From: Buchnera aphidicola (Pemphigus immunis)
Lineage (GTDB): Bacteria; Pseudomonadota; Gammaproteobacteria; Enterobacterales; Enterobacteriaceae
Assembly (NCBI RefSeq): GCF_964059115.1
Contig: NZ_OZ060408.1
Coordinates: 496,001 to 560,000, forward strand
Length of the DNA: 64,000 nucleotides
Reading direction: 5' to 3'
The notes under the pieces: model-generated
The model's input: the letters and a program-made list of their open reading frames with translations, nothing else
What the model was told of the DNA's origin: nothing
Databases searched by the model: none
Position numbers and translations under genes: made by a program
Part shown: positions 11,457 through 23,079 of the stretch, piece after piece
How the letters are laid out: the number at the start of each line of letters is the position of its first letter
Position numbering within the stretch: position 1 is the first letter of the stretch

Positions 11457-12446
11457 CTAATCATCTAAAATACTTTCTGGAGGCCAGTTTTCTAAACGCA
11501 TACCTAAAGATAAATCTCTTGCCGCTAAAACATCTTTAATTTCAGTTAAAGATTTTTTACCTAAATTAGGTGTCTTTAATAATTCTATCTCAGTTTTCTG
11601 AACTAAATCACCAATATAATGAATACTCTCGGATTTTAAACAATTAGCAGATCGCACCGTTAATTCTAAATCATCCACAGGACGTAATAAAATAGGTGCA
11701 AATTCTGGTTTTTCTTCTATTAATTCAGGCTCACCAACATCACGTAAATCAACAAAAGCTTCTAGCTGATCAACTAAAATTGTTGCTGCTCGCCTAATAG
11801 CTTCTTCTGGATCAATTGTGCCGTTAGTTTCCATTTCTATAATTAATTTATCTAAATCAGTACGTTGCTCTACACGAGCAGCTTCAACATTATAAACAAT
11901 ACGATCTACAGGACTATAGCAAGCATCTAAAAATAATTTTCCTATAAAACGATTATTATCTTCTAAAGATATTCTAGTAGAAACTGGTACGTACCCTCTT
12001 CCTCTTTGTATCGTAATTCTCATATTAATTACAGATTGTTCACAAGTTAAATGACAAATAACATGTTCAGGATTAATAATTTCTATATCACTCGTATGAA
12101 TAATATCTGCAGCTGTAACCACACCTATTCCTGATTTTTTCAAATTTAATATAACATGATCTTTACCATACATTTTTATAGCCAAACCTTTTAAATTTAA
12201 TAAAATCTCAAGAACATCTTCTTGAACTCCTTCTTTTGTACTATATTCATGTAGTATTCCATCAATTTCGACTTCTGTAACTGCACAACCTGGCATAGAA
12301 GAAAGTAATATTCTACGTAATGCATTACCTAATGTATGACCGAAACCACGTTCTAAAGGTTCAAGAACAACCTTAGCATGCGTAGAACTAATATGTTCAA
12401 TATTTACCAAACGTGGTTTTAAAAAATTAGTTACAGCACTCTGCAT
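11457..12446 (-). CDS. rpoA: RNA polymerase alpha subunit
   Basis: It has 329 residues, identical in length to E. coli. The N-terminal dimerisation domain includes [22 protein letters not shown]. The C-terminal domain that contacts UP elements and activators has VRSANCLK and [13 protein letters not shown]. The start at 12446 ([12 protein letters not shown]) is chosen over an in-frame ATG at 12491, which would add 15 residues absent from homologues and overlap rpsD. It retains the residues for UP-element contact although few transcription factors survive in such genomes. Confidence 0.98.
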   Translation of the reverse strand: MQSAVTNFLKPRLVNIEHISSTHAKVVLEPLERGFGHTLGNALRRILLSSMPGCAVTEVEIDGILHEYSTKEGVQEDVLEILLNLKGLAIKMYGKDHVILNLKKSGIGVVTAADIIHTSDIEIINPEHVICHLTCEQSVINMRITIQRGRGYVPVSTRISLEDNNRFIGKLFLDACYSPVDRIVYNVEAARVEQRTDLDKLIIEMETNGTIDPEEAIRRAATILVDQLEAFVDLRDVGEPELIEEKPEFAPILLRPVDDLELTVRSANCLKSESIHYIGDLVQKTEIELLKTPNLGKKSLTEIKDVLAARDLSLGMRLENWPPESILDD

Positions 12447-12471
12447 TATATCCTCTTTTGTCATTTCAACC

Positions 12472-13092
12472 TTATTTAGAATAAAGTTCAACTATCAAAT
12501 GTTCATTAATTTCTGCAGATAAATCCGCTCTTTCAGGATATCGTTTCAAAAAACCTTCCATTTTATTAATATCCACTTCTAACCAATTAGGTTTTTCTCT
12601 TTGTTCCGATAGTTCTAAAGCTGCCTTTATACGATACTGATTTTTACATTTTTCACGAACAGAAATTCTATCATTAATAGATAACTGATAAGAAGCAATA
12701 TTAACAATACGATTATTTACTAAAATTGATTTATGATTAACTAATTGACGAGATTCTGATCTAGTTGAAGCAAAACCCATACGATAAACGACATTATCCA
12801 ATCTGTCTTCTAACAATTTTAATAAATTTTCTCCAGTATTCCCTTTTAAACGCACTGCTAATTTATAATAATTATGAAATTGACGTTCTAATATACCGTA
12901 TAAACGACGTACTTTTTGCTTTTCTCTTAATTGAATTCCATAATCAGAAAGACGGGGTTTACGATTACCATGTTGACCAGGAGATTGCTCTAACTTACAT
13001 TTAGTATCGATAGAACGAACTCCAGATTTTAAAAATAAATCGCTACCTTCACGCCTACATAATTTTAATTTAGGACCTAAATATTTTGCCAT
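12472..13092 (-). CDS. rpsD: 30S ribosomal protein S4
   Basis: Primary 16S-binding protein that nucleates 30S assembly; in E. coli it also represses the alpha operon at the rpsM start. It has 206 residues, the standard length. The S4 RNA-binding domain [19 protein letters not shown] is present around residues 105-125. The N-terminal part [12 protein letters not shown] is typical. It lies between rpsK (29-base spacer) and rpoA (25-base spacer). Confidence 0.98.
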   Translation of the reverse strand: MAKYLGPKLKLCRREGSDLFLKSGVRSIDTKCKLEQSPGQHGNRKPRLSDYGIQLREKQKVRRLYGILERQFHNYYKLAVRLKGNTGENLLKLLEDRLDNVVYRMGFASTRSESRQLVNHKSILVNNRIVNIASYQLSINDRISVREKCKNQYRIKAALELSEQREKPNWLEVDINKMEGFLKRYPERADLSAEINEHLIVELYSK

Positions 13093-13121
13093 TTCGTCAA
13101 TTTTTCCATTTATATAAAAAT

Positions 13122-13511
13122 TTATACACGACGTTTTTTAGGAGAACGACACCCATTATGAGGTATAGGAGTTACATCAGTAATATTTGTAATACGAAAA
13201 CCAGCAGAATTTAAAGCACGAATTGTTGATTCCCGACCTGGACCAGGTCCCTTTACCATTACTTCTAAATTTCTTATTCCGTATTCTTTCACTAATTCAG
13301 CACAACGTTCAGCAGCTACTTGAGCAGCAAATGGAGTCGACTTACGAGAACCTCTAAAACCTGAACCACCAGATGTAGCCCAACCTAAAGTATTTCCATG
13401 CCTATCAGTGATTGTTACAATAGTATTATTAAAAGAAGCATGAATATGAGCTATACCATCTAAAACTTGTTTTTTAACACGTTTTTTAACACGAACGGAT
13501 ATTTTTGCCAT
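13122..13511 (-). CDS. rpsK: 30S ribosomal protein S11
   Basis: Platform protein of the small subunit, 129 residues as in E. coli. Characteristic blocks are [17 protein letters not shown], the Gly-rich [17 protein letters not shown] and the C-terminal [13 protein letters not shown]. It is 20 bases after rpsM in the alpha operon. Confidence 0.98.
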   Translation of the reverse strand: MAKISVRVKKRVKKQVLDGIAHIHASFNNTIVTITDRHGNTLGWATSGGSGFRGSRKSTPFAAQVAAERCAELVKEYGIRNLEVMVKGPGPGRESTIRALNSAGFRITNITDVTPIPHNGCRSPKKRRV

Positions 13512-13531
13512 TATAAATTATAATTCCTTTC

Positions 13532-13891
13532 TTATTGTTTTTTTATAGCTTTACGCGGCCCTTTTCTCGTACGAGCATTAGTTTTAGTACGCTGCCCACG
13601 AACAGGTAATCCTCGACGATGACGTAACCCTCTATAACATCCGAGATCCATTAATCTTTTTATACTTAAGGTCTTTTCTCTCCTTAAATCACCTTCAACA
13701 ACAAATTTACTGACTGCAGTACGTAGCAACTCAATTTCTTTTTCAATCAAATTTTTCACCTGAGTATTTTCTTTTATTCCAGAAATAGAACAAATTGATT
13801 TGGCACGAGTTTTACCAATACCGTATATAGATAATAATGCTACTATAATATGTTTGTGATCAGGTATATTAATTCCTGCAATACGAGCCAC
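13532..13891 (-). CDS. rpsM: 30S ribosomal protein S13
   Basis: Head protein that contacts the P-site tRNA and L5 in an intersubunit bridge. It has 119 residues. [22 protein letters not shown] and the basic tail [15 protein letters not shown] match the family. The start codon is GTG (13891-13889) behind a GGAG ribosome-binding site. It is the first gene of the alpha operon. In E. coli its leader is the target of S4 repression; the 106-base gap to rpmJ could house that leader, but I cannot identify the pseudoknot by eye. Confidence 0.97.
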   Translation of the reverse strand: MARIAGINIPDHKHIIVALLSIYGIGKTRAKSICSISGIKENTQVKNLIEKEIELLRTAVSKFVVEGDLRREKTLSIKRLMDLGCYRGLRHRRGLPVRGQRTKTNARTRKGPRKAIKKQ

Positions 13892-13997
13892 TGTTCACTC
13901 CTATATTTTTATGTTTTTATAAAAATGCATATATATAAATACCCTTAAAATATAAATCATAAAAATTAAAAAATTAATTACTAAATAAATCATTAGT

Positions 13998-14114
13998 TTA
14001 ACCTTGACGTTGTTTATGCTTTAATTCATGAGTACAAATTACACGAATAACATTTTTTCTCCGTACAATCTTACAATTACGACATAACTTTTTTACAGAT
14101 GCTCTAACTTTCAT
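13998..14114 (-). CDS. rpmJ: 50S ribosomal protein L36
   Basis: A 38-residue protein, too short for many ORF filters. It begins [15 protein letters not shown] and ends in HKQRQG, exactly the E. coli size. The zinc-binding set Cys11, Cys14, Cys27 and His33 is retained, so this is the zinc-type L36. It sits between secY (23-base spacer) and rpsM, the same place as in E. coli, closing the spc operon. Confidence 0.97.
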   Translation of the reverse strand: MKVRASVKKLCRNCKIVRRKNVIRVICTHELKHKQRQG

Positions 14115-14137
14115 TATAAAATCCTTAAAAATATATT

Positions 14138-15475
14138 TTATTTATAAATATCTTTAAAACTTAACTTAGACTTTTTTAATGCTGATTCGTATTGTGTAGA
14201 CATAATCAATGTTTGTACTTGAGCAATAAAATCAATAATAACAACTACTACGATTAATAAAGATGTACCTCCAAAATAGAATGGAACATGAATAAAAAAT
14301 CTCATTAATTCTGGAATTAAACAAATAAAAGTAATATAAACAGAACCAATAAGTGTTAAACGTAATATTATTTTATTAATATATCTTGCAGTTTTTTCAC
14401 CTGGTCGAATACCAGGAATAAAAGCTCCCGATTTTTTTAAATTTTCTGCTGTTTCACGAGAATTAAAAACAACACTAGTATAAAAAAAACAAAAGAAAAT
14501 TATTGCAACAGCATATAAAAACATATAAACAAATTTATTAGGTTGTAAATAAAATGAAATATTTATTAACCATTTCCATTTACTTTCACCTCCAAACCAA
14601 GAAAAAATAGTGGCTGGAAAAAGAATAATACTAGAAGCAAATATAGCAGGAATAACTCCTGACATATTAACCTTTAAAGGTAAATAACTACTTTGTGCAG
14701 CATAAATACGTCTACCTTGTTGGCGTTTTGCATAATGCACATTGAGCTTTCTTTGACTACGTTCTATTAAAACTACTAAAAAAATAATAAAAAAAATAAA
14801 AAAAATAACAAATAAAAATAATATAAAATTTAATTCACCTAATCTAACTTGTTCTAATGTGCTACCAATTGAAGCAGGTAAACCAGCTATAATTCCAGAA
14901 AAAATAATTATTGAAATACCATTACCTAAACCTTTTTCAGTAATTAATTCACCTAACCACATTAAGAAAACAGTACCAGTAACCAAACTAAAAACAGCAA
15001 TACAATAAAAATATAAATCAGGATGAATAATTAAAAAACGCAATGCAGGCATTTTCGGCAAACTTATTGCAATACCAATAGACTGTAAAATTGCTAATAA
15101 TAAAGTAGTATATCTAATATATCTATCAATTTTACGTCTTCCAGACTCTCCTTCTTTTTTTATTTCAATCAATCTTGGATAAACTAAAGTTGACAATTGA
15201 ATAATAATAGATGCCGAAATATACGGCATAATCCCTAACGCAAAAATAGAAGCACGACTTAAAGCACCACCAGAAAACATATTAAAAATTTCAATAATAG
15301 TACCTTGTTGTTTTTCTAATAACCTGGATAGTATTGTAACATCAATACCAGGAATTGGAATAAAAGAACCAATACGAAAAACAATTAACGCCATTATAAC
15401 AAAAATAACTCTTTTTTTAAGTATATTAAAACCACCATGATACTTTTGATAGTCTAATCCTAATTTTTTAACCAT
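14138..15475 (-). CDS. secY: Sec translocon channel subunit SecY
   Basis: Inner-membrane pore protein of the general secretion pathway, 445 residues against 443 in E. coli. Ten hydrophobic segments can be followed. Signature blocks are [27 protein letters not shown] (second segment and plug region), [23 protein letters not shown], and the cytoplasmic loop GIRPGEKTA with the conserved Arg that contacts SecA. It is in the spc operon, 12 bases after rplO. SecE and SecG are not in the window. Confidence 0.98.
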   Translation of the reverse strand: MVKKLGLDYQKYHGGFNILKKRVIFVIMALIVFRIGSFIPIPGIDVTILSRLLEKQQGTIIEIFNMFSGGALSRASIFALGIMPYISASIIIQLSTLVYPRLIEIKKEGESGRRKIDRYIRYTTLLLAILQSIGIAISLPKMPALRFLIIHPDLYFYCIAVFSLVTGTVFLMWLGELITEKGLGNGISIIIFSGIIAGLPASIGSTLEQVRLGELNFILFLFVIFFIFFIIFLVVLIERSQRKLNVHYAKRQQGRRIYAAQSSYLPLKVNMSGVIPAIFASSIILFPATIFSWFGGESKWKWLINISFYLQPNKFVYMFLYAVAIIFFCFFYTSVVFNSRETAENLKKSGAFIPGIRPGEKTARYINKIILRLTLIGSVYITFICLIPELMRFFIHVPFYFGGTSLLIVVVVIIDFIAQVQTLIMSTQYESALKKSKLSFKDIYK

Positions 15476-15487
15476 ATTATATGCTAC

Positions 15488-15922
15488 TTATTCCTCTATT
15501 TTACCACCACAATTTTCAATAACCATACGTGCACCTTTTGTTACACGCAAACCAGATACCTTAATTGGTGAAGAAATACTACCTGATAAAATAATTTTTA
15601 CAAATTTAATATTTTTATGAATGATATTATGTTCTTTTAACAAATTTAAAGTAATTAATTTTTTTGAAAATTGATTTAACTCTGATAATCTTACTTCTTT
15701 TGTTACGCATGCTTTTCGAGAAACAAACCCAAATTTAGGTATTCTCCGATATAAAGGCATTTGACCTCCTTCAAACCCTCTATTAATACTACCACCCGTA
15801 CGTGATTTTTGTCCTTTATGTCCTCTACCGGCTGTTTTACCTAAACCAGAACCTATTCCTCTTCCTACCCGTTTTCTTTTTTTATGAGCATTTTTCCCCG
15901 GAAAAAGATTATTTAAATACAT
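15488..15922 (-). CDS. rplO: 50S ribosomal protein L15
   Basis: 144 residues, as in E. coli. The extended Gly/Arg-rich N-terminal arm [20 protein letters not shown] inserts into 23S rRNA, and the C-terminal globular part ends in [13 protein letters not shown]. It is in the spc operon, 3 bases after rpmD. Confidence 0.98.
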   Translation of the reverse strand: MYLNNLFPGKNAHKKRKRVGRGIGSGLGKTAGRGHKGQKSRTGGSINRGFEGGQMPLYRRIPKFGFVSRKACVTKEVRLSELNQFSKKLITLNLLKEHNIIHKNIKFVKIILSGSISSPIKVSGLRVTKGARMVIENCGGKIEE

Positions 15923-15925
15923 TTT

Positions 15926-16108
15926 CTATATTTCCTGTATTTTTAACATATAAGATAAAGATTTTATCATACCCCTAATAGCTGGTGTATCTTTGCGGTT
16001 AACTGTATGTCCAATATATCGTAAACCTAAGCCAATTAATGTAGCTTTATGTTTAGATAAACGACCTATTGCACTTTTGACTTGTGTTATATTTATCGTT
16101 TTTATCAT
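15926..16108 (-). CDS. rpmD: 50S ribosomal protein L30
   Basis: 60 residues (E. coli 59). The L30 signature [19 protein letters not shown] and [15 protein letters not shown] is intact. Short spacers to rpsE (7 bases) and rplO (3 bases) indicate translational coupling in the spc operon. Confidence 0.97.
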   Translation of the reverse strand: MIKTINITQVKSAIGRLSKHKATLIGLGLRYIGHTVNRKDTPAIRGMIKSLSYMLKIQEI

Positions 16109-16115
16109 TTTTATA

Positions 16116-16619
16116 TTATCCTATACAATCCGATATCAATTTATTTCTTTTAGCAGCAATAATTTCTGGAGATCTCATACTTTCTAATCCCTTCATTGTT
16201 GCTCTTACCACATTAATAGGATTAGTAGAACCATATGCTTTAGCTAAAACATTGTGTACACCAGATACCTCTAATACCGCTCTCATAGCACCTCCAGCAA
16301 TAATCCCTGTACCTTCTGAAGCAGGTTTCATAAATATATTAGCACCTGTATAATAACCTCTAACTGAATGTTGCAAAGTTCCATTTACAATTTCTATCTT
16401 AATCATTTTTCTACGCGCTTTTTCCATTGCTTTTTGGATTGCTGCCGGCACTTCACGTGCTTTTCCGTATCCAAAACCTACTTTACCTTGACCATTACCA
16501 ACAACCGTTAACGCAGTAAAAGAAAATATACGACCACCCTTTACTGTTTTAGATACACGATTAACAGTAATTAATTTTTCTCTAAAATCTAAATTATTTT
16601 TTTTCTCAATAATAGCCAT
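16116..16619 (-). CDS. rpsE: 30S ribosomal protein S5
   Basis: 167 residues, the E. coli length. It has the double-stranded RNA-binding-like N-domain ([29 protein letters not shown]) and the C-terminal S5 domain with [15 protein letters not shown]. Part of the translational-fidelity centre with S4. It lies between rplR and rpmD in the spc operon. Confidence 0.98.
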   Translation of the reverse strand: MAIIEKKNNLDFREKLITVNRVSKTVKGGRIFSFTALTVVGNGQGKVGFGYGKAREVPAAIQKAMEKARRKMIKIEIVNGTLQHSVRGYYTGANIFMKPASEGTGIIAGGAMRAVLEVSGVHNVLAKAYGSTNPINVVRATMKGLESMRSPEIIAAKRNKLISDCIG

Positions 16620-16631
16620 GAGATGTTATCC

Positions 16632-16997
16632 TTAAAATATTAAACCGGCTTTTCTTGCAGATTCTGCTAAAACCTGAATTCGACCATGATATTGGAATCC
16701 TGAACGATCAAAAGAAACATTTATAATTCCTTTTTTTAAAGCTCGTTCTGCAATTATTTTCCCTATTACTGCTGCTGCTATTTTATTTCCTGTATAAACA
16801 ATATTTTTACTTATTTTTTTTTCTAACGTTGAAGCTACTACCACCACCCTAGAATTTGTTGAATTTATAATTTGTGCATAAATATGACGAGAAGTTCGGT
16901 GAACAACTAAACGAACAGCACCTAATTTCTTTAATTTACATCGTGTTTTTAAACCACGACGTAAACGAGCTAATCTTTTATTTTTAATTACTGTCAT
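16632..16997 (-). CDS. rplR: 50S ribosomal protein L18
   Basis: 121 residues (E. coli 117). Binds 5S rRNA with L5 and L25 to form the central protuberance. [16 protein letters not shown] and the terminal [22 protein letters not shown] are typical. The start is one base from the rplF stop (16999). Confidence 0.97.
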   Translation of the reverse strand: MTVIKNKRLARLRRGLKTRCKLKKLGAVRLVVHRTSRHIYAQIINSTNSRVVVVASTLEKKISKNIVYTGNKIAAAVIGKIIAERALKKGIINVSFDRSGFQYHGRIQVLAESARKAGLIF

Positions 16998-16998
16998 A

Positions 16999-17535
16999 TT
17001 ATTTTTTCTTAGCCTCTTTCACACGTATTATTTCATTTTCATACCGAATTCCTTTTCCTTTATACGGTTCAGGAACACGATAAGCACGTAAATTAGCTGC
17101 TACTTGTCCTATTAATTGTTTATCTGCACCTTTAAGTATAATTTCCGTTTGAGATGGAATCTCCGCTATTACACCAAAAGGCAATGAATATTCAATAGGA
17201 TGAGAGTAACCTAAAGACATATTAATAATATTTTTTTTAGTAATACTAACACGATATCCTACACCTACTAATTGTAGTTTTTTTGAAAATCCTTCTGTAA
17301 CACCAATAATCATTGAATAAACTAATGCTCGACATGTACCTGCTTGTGCCCAAGCATCATCATAATTTAAATTAACTGAAAAAAATAAAAAAGATTTTTT
17401 TTCTTCTATTGTTACACTTTTGTGAAAAATATAAGTCAGTTCACCATTTTTCCCTTTAATTAAAATTTTTTGTCCTTTTAATTTTATATCCACACAAGAA
17501 GGAATAAAAATAGGATTTTTGGCGATACGAGACAT
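16999..17535 (-). CDS. rplF: 50S ribosomal protein L6
   Basis: 178 residues in two duplicated L6 folds. The C-terminal signature [23 protein letters not shown] is present. Located near the factor-binding site of the large subunit. It follows rpsH by 12 bases. Confidence 0.98.
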   Translation of the reverse strand: MSRIAKNPIFIPSCVDIKLKGQKILIKGKNGELTYIFHKSVTIEEKKSFLFFSVNLNYDDAWAQAGTCRALVYSMIIGVTEGFSKKLQLVGVGYRVSITKKNIINMSLGYSHPIEYSLPFGVIAEIPSQTEIILKGADKQLIGQVAANLRAYRVPEPYKGKGIRYENEIIRVKEAKKK

Positions 17536-17547
17536 CTTTTTCTCCTA

Positions 17548-17940
17548 TTAAGAAACATAACAAATAATTTCACCACCAAGACCTAATTTTCTGGCCTCTT
17601 TGTCAGTTATTAAACCCCTGGAAGTTGAAATAATTGCAATACCTAAACCAGACATTACTTTTGGTAATTCATGTTTTTGCTTATATATACGCAAACTAGG
17701 ACGACTAACACGTTGTATACTTTCAATAACACCCTTACCATGAAAATATTTAAGAATAATTTTTAATTTTAACTTAATTCTTTCTGTAATAACATAGTCT
17801 TTAATATATCCTTCTCTTTTTAAAACATCACTAATTGCCGCTTTAAATTTAGAAGAAGGCATTGTAACTGATAATTTATTAGACACTTGACCATTACGAA
17901 TACACGTAAGCATATCTGAAATTGGATCTTGCATACTCAT
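17548..17940 (-). CDS. rpsH: 30S ribosomal protein S8
   Basis: 130 residues, as in E. coli. [18 protein letters not shown] and the C-terminal [25 protein letters not shown] are diagnostic. In E. coli S8 is the translational repressor of the spc operon, binding within rplE mRNA; whether that regulation persists cannot be told by inspection. Confidence 0.98.
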   Translation of the reverse strand: MSMQDPISDMLTCIRNGQVSNKLSVTMPSSKFKAAISDVLKREGYIKDYVITERIKLKLKIILKYFHGKGVIESIQRVSRPSLRIYKQKHELPKVMSGLGIAIISTSRGLITDKEARKLGLGGEIICYVS

Positions 17941-17976
17941 TTATTTTACTCCCAACTAAAAAAAATTACTAACTAA

Positions 17977-18282
17977 TCACCAACTTGCTTTTCTTAAACC
18001 AGGAATTTCACCACGCATAGCTGATTCTCTTAATTTAATTCTACTTAATCCAAATTTACGTAAAAAAGCATGCGGTCTACCTGTTTGACGACAACGATTC
18101 CTTTGACGTGAAGGACTAGAATCTCTTGGTAATATTTGTAACTTTAATACAGCTTGCCAACGAAGTTCTTCTGATAGAGATAAATCAGAAATAATTTTTT
18201 TTAACTTTTCACGTTTTTTAAAAAATTTTTTAGCTAACTTAATACGTCTTACTTCTCTTGCTTTAATTGATTTTTTAGCCAT
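17977..18282 (-). CDS. rpsN: 30S ribosomal protein S14
   Basis: 101 residues, the long zinc-free form. The C-terminal signature [18 protein letters not shown] is present, and the Cys pairs of the zinc form are absent. It is between rplE and rpsH in the spc operon. Confidence 0.98.
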   Translation of the reverse strand: MAKKSIKAREVRRIKLAKKFFKKREKLKKIISDLSLSEELRWQAVLKLQILPRDSSPSRQRNRCRQTGRPHAFLRKFGLSRIKLRESAMRGEIPGLRKASW

Positions 18283-18294
18283 TTAACACCTTAT

Positions 18295-18834
18295 TTATTT
18301 ACGAAATGGAAAATGAAAAGAAGACAATAGTAATTCACCTTCATAATCAGAACGAGCAGTAGTAGTAATATTAACATTTAAACCACGAATACGGTCAATT
18401 TTATCATAATCAATCTCTGGAAAAATGATTTGTTCTTTAATTCCCATACTATAATTTCCTCGACCGTCAAAAGAACTTTTAGGTAAACCACGAAAATCTC
18501 TAATGCGAGGTATAGCGATAGTAATTAAACGATCTAAAAAATCCCATTTACGTTGCCCTCTTAAAGTTACTTTACAACCAATAGGATAACCCTGGCGAAT
18601 CTTAAAACCAGCTATAGATTTTCGAGATTTGGTCACTAAAGGCTTTTGCCCAGAAATTAAAGTTAAATCTAAAACTGCTTGATCAAGAGTTTTTTTTTCA
18701 GTAATAACAGTACCAACTCCCATATTTAAAGTAATTTTTTCAATTCTAGGTACTTGCATTAAAGAATTATAACCACATTTTATCATCAATTTCTGTAATA
18801 CTGTTTTTTTATAATAATCATACAATCTTGACAT
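18295..18834 (-). CDS. rplE: 50S ribosomal protein L5
   Basis: 179 residues, matching E. coli. Central-protuberance protein that binds 5S rRNA and P-site tRNA. Conserved blocks: [36 protein letters not shown] and [18 protein letters not shown]. It is 2 bases from rplX. Confidence 0.98.
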   Translation of the reverse strand: MSRLYDYYKKTVLQKLMIKCGYNSLMQVPRIEKITLNMGVGTVITEKKTLDQAVLDLTLISGQKPLVTKSRKSIAGFKIRQGYPIGCKVTLRGQRKWDFLDRLITIAIPRIRDFRGLPKSSFDGRGNYSMGIKEQIIFPEIDYDKIDRIRGLNVNITTTARSDYEGELLLSSFHFPFRK

Positions 18835-18836
18835 GA

Positions 18837-19163
18837 TTATAGTCCCACATTATGTAATGTCTTTTTATTAGATTTAAAAAAACGAACTTTTTTCCCTTCC
18901 TCAAATCTAAAACCTATACGATCAGCTTTTTCTGTTATCGAATTAAATATAGCTACATTAGAAATATGAATTCCTAACTCCTTACTAATTATTCCTCCTG
19001 GTTTATTTTGAGCAGGAACAGATTTTTGATGTTTTTTAACTATATTAACACCCTCTACAATAATCCTATGTGAAGATAATAATCTTTTTACAATTCCTAT
19101 TTTACCTTTATCTCTTCCTGCTAAAATTATCACTTTATCATTACAACGTATTTTATTTGCCAT
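18837..19163 (-). CDS. rplX: 50S ribosomal protein L24
   Basis: 108 residues (E. coli 104). KOW motif [19 protein letters not shown] near residues 9-27. One of the two assembly-initiating proteins of the 50S subunit. It follows rplN by 18 bases. Confidence 0.97.
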   Translation of the reverse strand: MANKIRCNDKVIILAGRDKGKIGIVKRLLSSHRIIVEGVNIVKKHQKSVPAQNKPGGIISKELGIHISNVAIFNSITEKADRIGFRFEEGKKVRFFKSNKKTLHNVGL

Positions 19164-19181
19164 ATTCTATTCTCCTCTTAT

Positions 19182-19553
19182 TCACAATACTTCAGGAGCT
19201 AATGAAACAATTTTCATAAATTTTTCTATTCTCAATTCTCGAGTCACTGGTCCAAAAATACGAGTTCCTACTGGTTGTTCAGTATTATTATTCAACAATA
19301 CACATGAATTAGTATCAAAACGAATAATAGAACCATCAGATCTTCTTATCCCTTTTTTAGTACGAACCACTACAGCTTTAAGAACATCACCTTTTTTCAC
19401 TTTACCTCTTGGAATAGCTTCTTTTACTGTAACTTTTATAACATCTCCAATACCTGCATAACGTCTTCTAGAACCCCCTAAAACCTTAATACACATTGCA
19501 GAACGTGCACCAGAATTATCTGCTACATTTAACACACTTTGTTCCTGAATCAT
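19182..19553 (-). CDS. rplN: 50S ribosomal protein L14
   Basis: 123 residues from the start at 19553 ([16 protein letters not shown]), identical in length to E. coli. The frame is open another 28 codons upstream but those residues have no counterpart. The block [23 protein letters not shown] is typical. It is the first gene of the spc operon; the 155 bases before it contain two competing hairpins. Confidence 0.97.
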   Translation of the reverse strand: MIQEQSVLNVADNSGARSAMCIKVLGGSRRRYAGIGDVIKVTVKEAIPRGKVKKGDVLKAVVVRTKKGIRRSDGSIIRFDTNSCVLLNNNTEQPVGTRIFGPVTRELRIEKFMKIVSLAPEVL

Positions 19554-19642
19554 ATTAGAAACTCCAATCATAACACTTGTTGATGAAAAATAAACAAATT
19601 TATAATAATCACCAATGTAGACAATACATCTTACCATTTTTT

Positions 19643-19690
19643 ATGTTTCTAGAAACATGAACAGCCAATTGATTACCACTGTTCATGTTT
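19643..19690 (-). promoter_or_regulatory. Competing stem-loops at the S10/spc boundary
   Basis: A 12-bp perfect stem (19653-19664 with 19679-19690, 14-base loop) shares its left arm with a 16-bp self-complementary palindrome (19643-19658). Only one of the two can form in the transcript. They lie between rpsQ (last S10-operon gene) and rplN (first spc gene). Neither is followed by a strong T run, so attenuation, processing or mRNA stabilisation are all possible. Confidence 0.5.
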
Positions 19691-19708
19691 ATGCTTAGCA
19701 TAAAATTT

Positions 19709-19963
19709 TTAAAGCGTTGATTTTTCTAAAATACGCAATAAAATCCAAGATTTTTTTTTAGATATTGGCCGACATTCCCGAATTTCTATAGTATCTCCAA
19801 TATCACATTCATTTTTTTCATCATGGAAATGTAATTTTGTTGTACGTTTTATAAATTTTCCATAAATAGGATGTTTGACAAAACGTTCTACAGCTATAAC
19901 AGCTGTTTTTTGCATTTTATCACTGATCACACAACCTTGTAATATATTATATTTTTTGGTCAT
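19709..19963 (-). CDS. rpsQ: 30S ribosomal protein S17
   Basis: 84 residues, as in E. coli. The S17 signature [18 protein letters not shown] is present. The start overlaps the rpmC stop by four bases (ATGA), a classic coupling arrangement. Last gene of the S10 operon. Confidence 0.97.
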   Translation of the reverse strand: MTKKYNILQGCVISDKMQKTAVIAVERFVKHPIYGKFIKRTTKLHFHDEKNECDIGDTIEIRECRPISKKKSWILLRILEKSTL

Positions 19964-20154
19964 GATTCTTTTCCTTTTTCCGACAACAACATTTTTACTT
20001 GAGCAATATTTTTACGAACTTTTTTTAACAAATGAGATTGTTTTAATTTACCTGATGATAATTGCATACGTAGATTAAAATATTCTCTTGATAAATATAA
20101 TAATTCAGAATTTAAATCTGTAATATTTTTTTTACGCAGCTTAATAACTTTCAT
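19960..20154 (-). CDS. rpmC: 50S ribosomal protein L29
   Basis: 64 residues forming two antiparallel helices near the tunnel exit, a docking site for SRP and trigger factor together with L23. [14 protein letters not shown] [20 protein letters not shown] is conserved. The start shares one base with the rplP stop. Confidence 0.97.
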   Translation of the reverse strand: MKVIKLRKKNITDLNSELLYLSREYFNLRMQLSSGKLKQSHLLKKVRKNIAQVKMLLSEKGKES

Positions 20155-20564
20155 TACATCACCATTTTAGTAACAAATATAGTTTTAATAGGTAATTTTG
20201 CAGCTGCTAACTTAAATGCTTCTCGAGATAATGATTCAGATAAACCTTCAATTTCATATAAAATTTTACCTGGTTGAATTAGAGCCACCCAATATTCAAC
20301 ATTCCCTTTACCTTTTCCCATTCTTACTTCTAATGGTTTTTGAGTAATAGGTTTATCAGGAAAAATTCGTATCCACATTCTCCCTTGTCTTTTTACAGAA
20401 CGAGTTATAGCTATCCTTGCTGCTTCAATTTGACGAGCTGTTAAACGTCCTCTGTCCACAGCTTTTAAACCAAAACTACCGAATTGAACACCAGTACTAA
20501 TAGCAAAACCACGATTCCTTCCTTTATGCATTTTGCGGAATTTAGTTCGTTTTGGTTGCATCAT
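20154..20564 (-). CDS. rplP: 50S ribosomal protein L16
   Basis: 136 residues, the E. coli length. [16 protein letters not shown] and [19 protein letters not shown] are diagnostic. It contacts A-site tRNA. It follows rpsC by 14 bases. Confidence 0.98.
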   Translation of the reverse strand: MMQPKRTKFRKMHKGRNRGFAISTGVQFGSFGLKAVDRGRLTARQIEAARIAITRSVKRQGRMWIRIFPDKPITQKPLEVRMGKGKGNVEYWVALIQPGKILYEIEGLSESLSREAFKLAAAKLPIKTIFVTKMVM

Positions 20565-20578
20565 ATAAAATAATCTCC

Positions 20579-21280
20579 TTACTTACGATTCTTACGATGA
20601 TATTTTTTAGCTTGAGAAATCGGCCTTTCTAAAATTTTTACAGCAGACATTCCACCTAAAATTTCTCCTTTAAAAATCCATACTTTTACTCCAACAATTC
20701 CATATGTGGTATGTGCTTCTGAAGCACTATATTGAACATCAGCACGTAATGTATGTAATGGAACTCTCCCTTCACGATACCATTCTTTTCTTGCTATTTC
20801 CGCCCCTCCTAAACGTCCACTTATTTCAACTTTTATCCCTTTTGCTCCCTGTCTCATAGCATTTTGAACAGCTCTTTTCATAGCTCGACGAAACATTATT
20901 CTTCTTTCTAACTGAGATGTAATATTATCAGCTACTAATTTTGCATCTAACTCTGGTTTTCTTACTTCTGAAATATTAATTTGTGCAGGAACACCAGCAA
21001 TAATAGCTATTGCTGCTCTTAATTTTTCTACATCTTCTCCTTTTTTCCCTATAACAATTCCTGGACGTGCTGTATAGATAGTAATCCGAATACTTTTAGC
21101 TGGACGCTCGATAATAATTCGAGATACAGACGCTTTAAATAACTCTTTTTTCAAAAAACTTCTAACTTGAAAATCACTGTTTAAATTATCAGAAAAATCT
21201 TTACTATTAGAAAACCAAACAGAATTCCAAGATTTAATTATTCCCAATCGCATGCCATTAGGATGTACTTTTTGACCCAT
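20579..21280 (-). CDS. rpsC: 30S ribosomal protein S3
   Basis: 233 residues, as in E. coli. A type II KH domain includes [14 protein letters not shown] near residues 74-87. [14 protein letters not shown] is the standard N-terminus. Part of the mRNA entry helicase with S4 and S5. Confidence 0.98.
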   Translation of the reverse strand: MGQKVHPNGMRLGIIKSWNSVWFSNSKDFSDNLNSDFQVRSFLKKELFKASVSRIIIERPAKSIRITIYTARPGIVIGKKGEDVEKLRAAIAIIAGVPAQINISEVRKPELDAKLVADNITSQLERRIMFRRAMKRAVQNAMRQGAKGIKVEISGRLGGAEIARKEWYREGRVPLHTLRADVQYSASEAHTTYGIVGVKVWIFKGEILGGMSAVKILERPISQAKKYHRKNRK

Positions 21281-21297
21281 TACTAGTCTCCAAAATC

Positions 21298-21630
21298 TTA
21301 GCGATCAGAAACAACTACGGTGATATGACTAGTGCGTTTTAAAATTCGATCAGCGCGACCTTTAGCACGTGGCATCATTCTTTTCATAGTTGGCCCTTCA
21401 TTAACAAAAATTTTTTTTATTATTAAACTATCTATATCAGCACCTTCATTATGTTCAGCATTGGCTATTGCTGATTCTAATACTTTTTTGACCAAATTTG
21501 ATGCTTTTTTATTAGAATAAATAAGTATTTCTAAAGCTTTTTGTACTTTTTTACCACGAATCAAATCAGCAACCAAACGAACCTTTTGTGCAGATGAACG
21601 AGCTTGACGATATTGAGCTAAAACTTCCAT
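21298..21630 (-). CDS. rplV: 50S ribosomal protein L22
   Basis: 110 residues, E. coli length. Its long hairpin lines the exit tunnel and carries [21 protein letters not shown]. It lies between rpsS and rpsC in the S10 operon. Confidence 0.98.
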   Translation of the reverse strand: MEVLAQYRQARSSAQKVRLVADLIRGKKVQKALEILIYSNKKASNLVKKVLESAIANAEHNEGADIDSLIIKKIFVNEGPTMKRMMPRAKGRADRILKRTSHITVVVSDR

Positions 21631-21645
21631 TTATTCCTCTTTTCG

Positions 21646-21924
21646 CTAACGTTTTTTAACTTTACGATCAGCAGCATGACCTTTATAAGTTCTAGTTAAA
21701 GAAAATTCTCCTAATTTATGACCTACCATATCTTCAGTAATAAAAACAGGAACATGTTGACGACCATTATGTATTGCTATTGTTAAACCAATCATATTTG
21801 GGAAAATAGTAGAACGACGAGACCAAGTACGTAATGGTTTTTTATCATTTTTTTTAACAGATTTTTCTACTTTCTTTAATAAACTAAGATCAATAAAAGG
21901 ACCTTTTTTAAGAGAACGCGGCAT
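21646..21924 (-). CDS. rpsS: 30S ribosomal protein S19
   Basis: 92 residues. [24 protein letters not shown] and [15 protein letters not shown] are typical. Head protein that contacts S13. S10 operon, 16 bases after rplB. Confidence 0.98.
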   Translation of the reverse strand: MPRSLKKGPFIDLSLLKKVEKSVKKNDKKPLRTWSRRSTIFPNMIGLTIAIHNGRQHVPVFITEDMVGHKLGEFSLTRTYKGHAADRKVKKR

Positions 21925-21940
21925 TCTTTATCCTCTATAA

Positions 21941-22762
21941 TTATTTATTTCTACTTCGTAAGATAAACTTATCAGTACGTTTATTTTTTCTAGTTTTCTT
22001 TCCTTTAGTTTGAAAACCCCATGGAGTTACTGGATGTTTACCAAAATTTCTACCTTCTCCTCCTCCATGTGGATGATCAACAGGATTCATAGCAGTACCC
22101 CTCACTGTTGGTCTAATACCTCTCCACCGAGAAGCTCCTGCTTTTCCTAATACTCTTAACATATGTTCAGAGTTCCCTACTTCTCCAATAGTAGCTCTAC
22201 AATCAGATGGTATTTTTCTCATTTCTCCCGATCTTAACCTAATTGTAACGTAAGTATTTTCACTAGCTACTAATTGTACGTAACTACCAGCTGAACGTGC
22301 TATTTGACCTCCCTTTCCAGGTTTCATTTCTACATTATGAACTAATTCTCCAATTGGAATATTTTTTAAAGGCAATGAATTTCCTACTTTTATAGATTCT
22401 TTAATACCGGAAATAACTTTATCACCGATGGATAAACCTTTAGGAGCTAAAATATAATTACGTTTCCCATCCTTATATAAGATTAAAGCAATATTTGCTG
22501 AACGATTAGGATCATATTCAAAACGTTCTACAACAGCAGGAATACCGTCTTTTTTTCTTTTAAAATCAAGAATTCTATACGCTCTTTTATGACCTCCACC
22601 TATATGACGAGTAGTAATTCGACCAGCATTATTCCTTCCACCTGTCTTAGTATTCTTTTTTGTTAGTAAAGAAAATGATTTACCTTTATATAAATTTTTA
22701 TTAACCACTTTAATAACATGACGACGACCAGGAGATGTCGGTTTACATTTAATAATTGTCAT
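21941..22762 (-). CDS. rplB: 50S ribosomal protein L2
   Basis: 273 residues, as in E. coli. It is needed for subunit association and peptidyl-transferase assembly. The conserved C-terminal loop around [20 protein letters not shown] carries the near-invariant His. [10 protein letters not shown] and [15 protein letters not shown] are intact. Confidence 0.98.
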   Translation of the reverse strand: MTIIKCKPTSPGRRHVIKVVNKNLYKGKSFSLLTKKNTKTGGRNNAGRITTRHIGGGHKRAYRILDFKRKKDGIPAVVERFEYDPNRSANIALILYKDGKRNYILAPKGLSIGDKVISGIKESIKVGNSLPLKNIPIGELVHNVEMKPGKGGQIARSAGSYVQLVASENTYVTIRLRSGEMRKIPSDCRATIGEVGNSEHMLRVLGKAGASRWRGIRPTVRGTAMNPVDHPHGGGEGRNFGKHPVTPWGFQTKGKKTRKNKRTDKFILRSRNK

Positions 22763-22776
22763 TTTTTTTCCTACAA

Positions 22777-23079
22777 CTAATCTACGTTACTAAGTAAGTC
22801 TACATTTTGACCTTTTCTTAAAGTAATATAAGCTTTTTTCCAAATTTTATGGCGACTTACTTGATTCCCTTTACGTTTTATTTTTTCTTTAACTAAAAGT
22901 GTATTGATAGAACTCACTTTTACTTTGAACAATTCTTGTATAGCTTTTCTTATCGTAGATTTTTTTGCATCTTTTTTTACTTTAAAAACAACTGTATTAT
23001 GTTTTTCTGCAGATAAAGAAGACTTTTCTGAAATTTTAGGAGAAAGCAATACTTTAAAAATAAGATCTTTATGTGTCAT
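22777..23079 (-). CDS. rplW: 50S ribosomal protein L23
   Basis: 100 residues, E. coli length. The exit-tunnel docking protein for trigger factor and [16 protein letters not shown] [20 protein letters not shown] is the N-terminal signature. Its start overlaps the rplD stop by four bases. Confidence 0.97.
   Translation of the reverse strand: MTHKDLIFKVLLSPKISEKSSLSAEKHNTVVFKVKKDAKKSTIRKAIQELFKVKVSSINTLLVKEKIKRKGNQVSRHKIWKKAYITLRKGQNVDLLSNVD

Noticed and set aside
12447..12491. Longer N-terminus for RpoA
   Set aside because: Would overlap rpsD and adds 15 residues not found in any alpha subunit I know; the ATG at 12446 gives the standard 329 residues.
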